A stretch of DNA of 34,351 bases from Bacteroidales bacterium (GTDB lineage Bacteria > Bacteroidota > Bacteroidia > Bacteroidales > UBA932), in contig JAEEOM010000106.1 in NCBI GenBank assembly GCA_016284265.1, forward strand, positions 1 to 34,351. Reading direction: 5' to 3'. Shown in pieces: positions 30,825-34,351 of this stretch. The number at the start of each line of letters is the position of its first letter. Position 1 is the first letter of the stretch. The notes under the pieces are model-generated. The model did not search any database, was not told the DNA's origin, and saw nothing but the letters and a program-made list of their open reading frames with translations. Both the position numbers and the translations under genes were made by a program.

Positions 30825-32518
30825 TCGCATACCTGTTCACTTTGCTTTCCTTGGTCGTTCCAAGGTTGGTCGACCTTCCCGATTCGGCTCTTCGCATGAG
30901 CGCTACGGAAATCACGAATGTGCAATACGAGGCTTTTGATCCCGCGCATGAGCGGACCTTCTCCCTGGGAGACGACGATGCGGTCGTGATGGTATCCTGG
31001 CATGAAGCGCGCGCCTATTGTGTCTGGCTCTCCAAGCAGACCGGGCGCCGGTTTCGCCTCCCCACCGAAGCAGAGTGGGAACTCGCATGCCGCGCCGGCA
31101 CGACAACCGCCTATCATACGGGAGATCAGTTCCCGGAAGCACAGTGGAAAGCCCAGCGGAACAACCGGTATAAAGAACCTGTATCCCTGACGGTTGCACA
31201 GTTCGCGCCCAACGCGTGGGGCCTGTATGACATGCATGGAAATGTCGAGGAATGGTGCCTCGATCCTTGGGATGAAACCGGCGCGTTCCGCGTGACGCGC
31301 GGGGGCAGTCATAACATGGAACTTCGTTACTTGCGCAGTGACAGCCGCAGCGCTGCCATGCCGGACGATCGCTCCGTCCTGCGGGGATTCAGGATTGTGG
31401 AGGACGTTGCTGTTCGGGTAGCTGAACCCGTTTTTATGACACCGCAACCTTATGTGCTGCCGCCAGCCGATTCGTTGACACCGTTCTATGCACACAATCA
31501 CCAGCCGGCAGTGGCTGCCCTCGCGGGCGGTGACCTGCTCGCCATCTGGTTTTCCTGCGAGGCAGAAGCCGGCCGTGAGATGGTCGTGCTGCAGTCTCGT
31601 TTCCACCAGGGTGTCTGGTCGCCTGCCCGGCTTTTCTTCAAAGTACCCGAACGGAACATGACAGGCAGTGCGTTGCTTCGGCTCGATGACGGTACCCTGC
31701 TGCACTTCAACGGTGTCGGTGATGCAGGTGAATGGCGCGACCTGGCGCTGGTCTTGCGCCGGAGCCTCGACGGTGGCCTGTCGTGGAGCCTCCCACAGAT
31801 GGTCGGGGCGACGCATGGGCCTCGACATCAGGTCATTGCGGGCCCTATTGTTACGGGTGACGGATGCATCCTGCTCTGCTGTGATGCGGGGCCGGGCGGA
31901 GAAGACGGCACGGCACTGCATGTCTCCGCAGACGGCGGTCTCACCTGGAAAGATACAGGCAGTACCTTAGCCGGTATTCATGCCGGTATCGTCGAACTGA
32001 AGGACGGAACGCTGATGGCATTGGGACGCGGCAACGCCATCGACGGTCGCATGCCTTGCAGCCGCAGCACTGACGGCGGTCATTCCTGGTCGTTCAGCGC
32101 CTCGCCGTTCCCACCGATCGGAAGCGGCCAGCGACTGGTCTTGAAAAGGCTCGCAGAAGGACCGCTCCTACTCTGTTCGTTCGGCCCGAACGGTCTTTTC
32201 GTTGCACTTTCGTATGATGAAGGTCAGTCGTGGCCCGTCCGCAAACTACTGACTGATAACAGCCTTTTGACCGGCAGCAAAAAGTCGGCAGATGACAACA
32301 TGGCGACCGACGGCACTCTTCATACCGGGGGCAACGTGCAGAAGGATGGCAGCTCTCGAACATTCGACGGCGGAGCATGGACCGGTTCTTTCACGATGGA
32401 TGCCACGCATGCGGAACCGCGCGGCTACCTCGCTGTCACACAGACGCCCGACGGCCTCATCCACCTCCTCTCCAGCCGCCTCCATTATCGCTTCAACCTC
32501 CAGTGGATTGAGCAGTAA
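30821..32518 (+). CDS. SUMF1-like domain fused to a BNR (sialidase-like) beta-propeller
   Basis: This 565-aa two-domain protein has a hydrophobic N-terminus (MIAYLFTLLSLVVPRLV) that could be a short signal peptide. Residues ~25-195 match the SUMF1/FGE-sulfatase fold (ATEITNVQYEAF, VSWHEARAYCVWLS, RFRLPTEAEWELACRAGT, GLYDMHGNVEEWCLDP, VTRGGSHN, LRGFRIV). The two copper cysteines of true FGE enzymes are absent: the usual GGSYMCHRSYC region reads GGSHNMELRYL. Residues ~215-560 form a BNR_2-type propeller (HNHQPAVAALAGGDLLAIWFSCEAEAG) with four Asp boxes (SLDGGLSW, SADGGLTW, STDGGHSW, SYDEGQSW). Function is unknown; a carbohydrate-linked role is inferred. It is the last gene of a tightly overlapped three-gene run. 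Confidence 0.8.
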   Translation: MIAYLFTLLSLVVPRLVDLPDSALRMSATEITNVQYEAFDPAHERTFSLGDDDAVVMVSWHEARAYCVWLSKQTGRRFRLPTEAEWELACRAGTTTAYHTGDQFPEAQWKAQRNNRYKEPVSLTVAQFAPNAWGLYDMHGNVEEWCLDPWDETGAFRVTRGGSHNMELRYLRSDSRSAAMPDDRSVLRGFRIVEDVAVRVAEPVFMTPQPYVLPPADSLTPFYAHNHQPAVAALAGGDLLAIWFSCEAEAGREMVVLQSRFHQGVWSPARLFFKVPERNMTGSALLRLDDGTLLHFNGVGDAGEWRDLALVLRRSLDGGLSWSLPQMVGATHGPRHQVIAGPIVTGDGCILLCCDAGPGGEDGTALHVSADGGLTWKDTGSTLAGIHAGIVELKDGTLMALGRGNAIDGRMPCSRSTDGGHSWSFSASPFPPIGSGQRLVLKRLAEGPLLLCSFGPNGLFVALSYDEGQSWPVRKLLTDNSLLTGSKKSADDNMATDGTLHTGGNVQKDGSSRTFDGGAWTGSFTMDATHAEPRGYLAVTQTPDGLIHLLSSRLHYRFNLQWIEQ

Positions 32519-32591
32519 CCGATCGACGAACTATTCAACGGCCGGCTTTGCATTTGGTAATTAGAAAGTGGTGACAGAAAGCGCGCAAAAA

Positions 32592-32632
32592 TCCAGCGAT
32601 GCTCATCTTATCCAGTGATGCTCCAGTGATGC
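32592..32632. repeat. Three short direct repeats TCCAGYGATGC
   Basis: Copies lie at 32592-32602, 32611-32621 and 32622-32632, the last two back to back. They could be binding-site iterations or a slippage product; no function is visible. Confidence 0.6.
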
Positions 32633-32705
32633 GTGTAATCGTCTGCCGCTGTTGACAATGTACACTAGCTGATTGACAGGGACTTATGGGAACCGTCGGC
32701 GGCAG

Positions 32706-32726
32706 GTCTGCTTAGGAGAAGCAGAC
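32706..32726. repeat. Perfect 8-bp hairpin GTCTGCTT-AGGAG-AAGCAGAC
   Basis: An 8-bp perfect stem with a 5-nt loop lies 188 bp after the last gene. No T-run follows on either strand, so it is not a standard intrinsic terminator. Confidence 0.7.
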
Positions 32727-32892
32727 TGGACGCTTTAATCGCCCTCACAGCCCTTCCTGCGCATATTGCTGCGGCAGACGAATACACGTTCACTGAAAAA
32801 AAAGGATATGGATAAATGCATCGGTCAGGCATAGGCGCCGCACTCATCCGGCCACATCAGTAGAGGATTCCCGCTGATCCCGAAATCCTTTC

Positions 32893-33124
32893 GGTGAGCA
32901 AGTTGGAGGCCTCTGCTCACCATGACTTTCTTTCACTCCCTCCGGTGAGCGAAGCGACTGTCTCAGCTCACGGTGGCCTTCTTTCACTGCCTCCGGTGAG
33001 CGAAACGGCCTCTCCGGCACACGGCGGCCTTCTTTCGGCGCCTCCGGTGAGTCAAACGACCATCTCTACTCACGGCGCCCCTCTTTCACACACATCGGTG
33101 TGTAAAACGGCCTCTCCTACTCAC
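32893..33124. repeat. Tandem array of five 51-bp units, each a short hairpin
   Basis: The left stem arm (GTGAGC, GTGAGC, GTGAGC, GTGAGT, GTGTGT) starts at 32894, 32945, 32996, 33047 and 33098, exactly 51 bp apart. Right arms (GCTCAC, GCTCAC, GCACAC, ACTCAC, ACTCAC) follow after a constant 15-nt loop, or 13 nt inside a longer 8-bp stem in unit 1. Units 1, 2 and 4 pair perfectly; units 3 and 5 have one mismatch each. The change C-G to T-A between units 2 and 4 is compensatory. The linker GGCGGCCTTCTTTC-ctcc is also repeated. The open frame 32894..33136 exists because 51 is a multiple of three; I do not regard it as coding. Confidence 0.85.
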
Positions 33125-33186
33125 CACTCGGGATAGCGGCTTTCACCCATCGAGTGGCAGATTTTCCCCATCGAGCGGCCGGTTGG

Positions 33187-33252
33187 GGGTTTCCTCGGCC
33201 AGGTCCGGGAGCCCCTCCACAGGCTCCTGCGGACCTGGACGGGAGAAAACCC
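33187..33252. repeat. Hairpin element A
   Basis: This 66-bp imperfect hairpin has an outer stem GGGTTT/AAACCC, a middle stem CCAGGTCC/GGACCTGG (perfect 8 bp) and an inner stem GGAGCC/GGCTCC with loop CCTCCACA. An inverted, diverged copy with compensating stem changes is at 34170-34236. Confidence 0.8.
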
Positions 33253-33314
33253 GCTTCAGCAACGACCTGCCAATCACCTCAATCACTCCCTTCAGGCCGC
33301 AACTGACTATCAAC

Positions 33315-33353
33315 GCGGTTATCCTTGACAGCGTGCTGGCAGGAGATAACCGC
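33315..33353. repeat. Hairpin element B (GCGGTTATC...GATAACCGC)
   Basis: A perfect 9-bp terminal stem encloses CTTGACAGC/GCTGGCAGG, which pairs with one wobble and one mismatch. An inverted copy with an inserted GC palindrome is at 34038-34109. Confidence 0.8.
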
Positions 33354-33542
33354 TCTCTGCTACCGTTGAATCACCCCGTCGGCGAAGCCATCAACAAGTC
33401 CGGACAGGATCTTTGCGGCGCCACTCCGGGCAAGGTCCCCTATAGACCACCCCATGGGACCAGAAGTCCGAGGGGTGCCACGCCACGAATCAGAGCTATC
33501 TGCCTATGGTGGAAAAGGACCATTGTGTGGAATTGGTTTCCG

Positions 33543-33679
33543 CCAAAGTGTCCGCACTCATGGTCGTCCCGATGATGGATTTCGCATATCAGCTGCAGAC
33601 ACTGGCTTTCCAAAGGTGGGTCTACTCAGGCGAAGCCAAAGAGCACGAAGTCTAGGGCCGGCCTGCTGCGGACACTTGG
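33543..33679. repeat. Long-range inverted repeat CCAAAGTGTCCGCA / TGCGGACACTTGG
   Basis: The arms at 33543-33556 and 33667-33679 are complementary apart from one bulged A, about 110 bp apart. They enclose no gene. A smaller GGTGGAAA/TTTCCGCC pair (33508/33537, one G-T) sits just before the left arm. Confidence 0.6.
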
Positions 33680-33688
33680 GTTGGCTGG

Positions 33689-34000
33689 CGCGAGCCCGGT
33701 GATTCGCTATTCTGTCCTTGTCTGACCGACTCTTCTCGGGCTCGCGTTTGTACATCTCGTCTGTATACCCCGTGTTTGTACACATTGTGTCCATCTCGAG
33801 CCGGATCATCCTTTGTCCTGCCACCGCCGGTTTGACTTCTCCCCGGCTCGTGCCAGACGCATCTGCCCGTCCCGAGCCGGATTATTCACCGATCTATCTA
33901 TGGCTGGCTGCCTTCTGCCGGGCTTGGGCAGGTTTATGAAAAGCCCAAGCCCGTTGTCTCGTGGTCTGACCATCGTCGAGTGATACTGAATTGGGCTCGG
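33689..34000. repeat. Alternating CGAGCCSG-type inverted motifs with 37-40 nt spacers
   Basis: Four arm pairs are seen: CGCGAGCCCG/CGGGCTCGCG (33689/33737, 10 bp, loop 38), CGAGCCGG/CCGGCTCG (33797/33843, 8 bp, loop 38), CGAGCC/GGCTTG (33873/33921, one G-T; loop 37 if a one-base bulge is allowed) and AGCCC/GGGCT (33948/33993, weak, loop about 40). The neighbouring arms CGGGCTTGGGC/GCCCAAGCCCG (33919/33943) also form a perfect 11-bp hairpin with a 13-nt loop. A related GCTCGA/TCGAGC pair lies at 34292/34314. Confidence 0.72.
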
Positions 34001-34037
34001 AAGCGACTGATGTTTTGAGCGTCGTCTATGGCGTAGG

Positions 34038-34109
34038 GCGGTTATCTCCTGCCAGCGCAACGGGCCCCGGAGTCCCGGGGCCGGGCCCAGCGCTGTCAAG
34101 GATAACCGC
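34038..34109. repeat. Hairpin element B' (inverted copy of B with GC-palindrome insert)
   Basis: GCGGTTATC and GATAACCGC close a 72-bp hairpin. Its flanks match the reverse complement of element B (TCCTGCCAGC and GCTGTCAAG). The centre carries an extra near-perfect palindrome, GGCCCCGGAGTCCCGGGGCC. Confidence 0.8.
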
Positions 34110-34169
34110 GTAATTTGTCAGTGGCTGTTTGCGAGGGCGATTAACTAGTCAGGCCAATCTTGGCTGATG

Positions 34170-34236
34170 CGGTTATCTCCCGTCCGGGCCCGCAGGAGCC
34201 TGAGGAGGGGCTCCCGGGCCCGTCCGAGGATAACCG
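34170..34236. repeat. Hairpin element A' (inverted copy of A)
   Basis: CGGTTATC/GATAACCG closes a 67-bp hairpin with inner GGGCCC/GGGCCC and GGAGCC/GGCTCC stems. Read on the minus strand, its core GGGAGCCCCTCCTCAGGC differs from element A at one base, while the arms differ in paired positions. A TTGGC/GCCAA pair extends the base. Confidence 0.8.
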
Positions 34237-34351
34237 TTCGGCCAAAAGGGGGCAATCAGTCACGTACCCAAACGAAATCAATCGGTCGCGAGCTCGAAAG
34301 ATGTCTATTCGTCTCGAGCCCGAAATGGGTCTGTCAGTTGTGATCCCGAGA

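Larger units (their letters stand above)
32519..34351. other. 1.8-kb non-coding region dense in inverted and tandem repeats
   Basis: No ORF here looks like a gene: all are short, start at odd places and resemble nothing I know. Instead the stretch holds ordered dyads, listed separately: three direct copies of TCCAGYGATGC near 32592, a perfect 8-bp hairpin at 32706, a five-unit 51-bp hairpin array, hairpin elements A and B with inverted copies B' and A', and alternating CGAGCCSG-type motifs between and beyond them. The window ends inside this region, so its right border is unseen. No terminator with a T-run follows the 32518 stop. Confidence 0.8.

Noticed and set aside
32894-33136. 80-aa ORF with 17-residue repeats
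   Set aside because: The open frame follows from a 51-bp repeat period; the start is a GTG within the first stem, and the nucleotide-level dyads explain the conservation better than the peptide does.
33183-33939. Short ORFs in the repeat region (130, 82, 88 and 73 aa)
   Set aside because: They cross the inverted repeats, overlap on both strands, lack promoter boxes and resemble no protein I know.
32893-34000. CRISPR array
   Set aside because: Repeats are too short (6-11 nt), alternate in orientation or form a plain tandem array, and no cas gene is present.

Overview
The window looks like a chromosomal segment from a fairly GC-rich, uncultured-type member of Bacteroidota (probably Bacteroidales). 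Seen in sequence: every divergent intergenic gap carries back-to-back TAnnTTTG boxes (the -7 element of Bacteroidota), start codons lack obvious Shine-Dalgarno sequences, and several protein architectures typical of the phylum appear (TGS-uridine-kinase fusion, secreted GH2 beta-galactosidase, M16 and M1 peptidases, CPA2 antiporter with RCK-C domains). No rRNA, tRNA, transposase, integrase or CRISPR array was seen.

Layout. 1-956 (-): secreted protein of unknown function, running off the left edge. 1046-6474 (-): a polyamine (spermidine/putrescine) uptake operon, reading from a possible 36-codon leader ORF through an outer-membrane beta-barrel, potA, potB, potC and potD to a clear intrinsic terminator. 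6537-10192 (+): short-chain fatty acid transporter overlapping an M1 aminopeptidase lipoprotein. 10194-11935 (-): a stand-alone acyl-activating enzyme followed by an acyl carrier protein. 12024-14640 (+): GNAT acyltransferase, hemerythrin/LuxR regulator and thioredoxin-like lipoprotein, joined by ATGA overlaps. 14637-19100 (-): M16 peptidase, uracil phosphoribosyltransferase and a PrsW-like membrane protein. 19228-21475 (+): threonine/serine-exporter-family protein, DedA/YqaA-like protein and a NUDIX hydrolase. 21481-24102 (-): TGS-containing nucleoside kinase and alpha/beta hydrolase. 24186-24569 (+): SprT-like metalloprotein. 24550-27582 (-): GH2 beta-galactosidase. 27650-32518 (+): CPA2 cation/proton antiporter, spermidine-synthase-like methyltransferase, and a SUMF1-like/BNR-propeller fusion, all overlapping.

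The last 1.8 kb (32519-34351) has no credible gene. It is packed with organised dyad symmetry: (i) five hairpins in a perfect 51-bp tandem register with stem co-variation; (ii) two different GC-rich hairpin elements in the order A-B ... B'-A', forming a mirrored inverted structure of about 1.05 kb; (iii) inside it, CGAGCCSG-type motifs in alternating orientation separated by near-constant 37-40 nt spacers. I cannot match it to a known element class. It is the strongest candidate here for something undescribed: a structured RNA, a non-autonomous hairpin element or a protein-binding array.

Other points worth a second look: the OM barrel and candidate leader peptide in the pot operon; a PotD with a C-terminal membrane anchor and polybasic tail; a RIC-like hemerythrin domain fused to a LuxR DNA-binding domain; a PrsW homologue lacking its FxxxE glutamate; and a SUMF1-like domain lacking both FGE cysteines, fused to a sialidase-like propeller.
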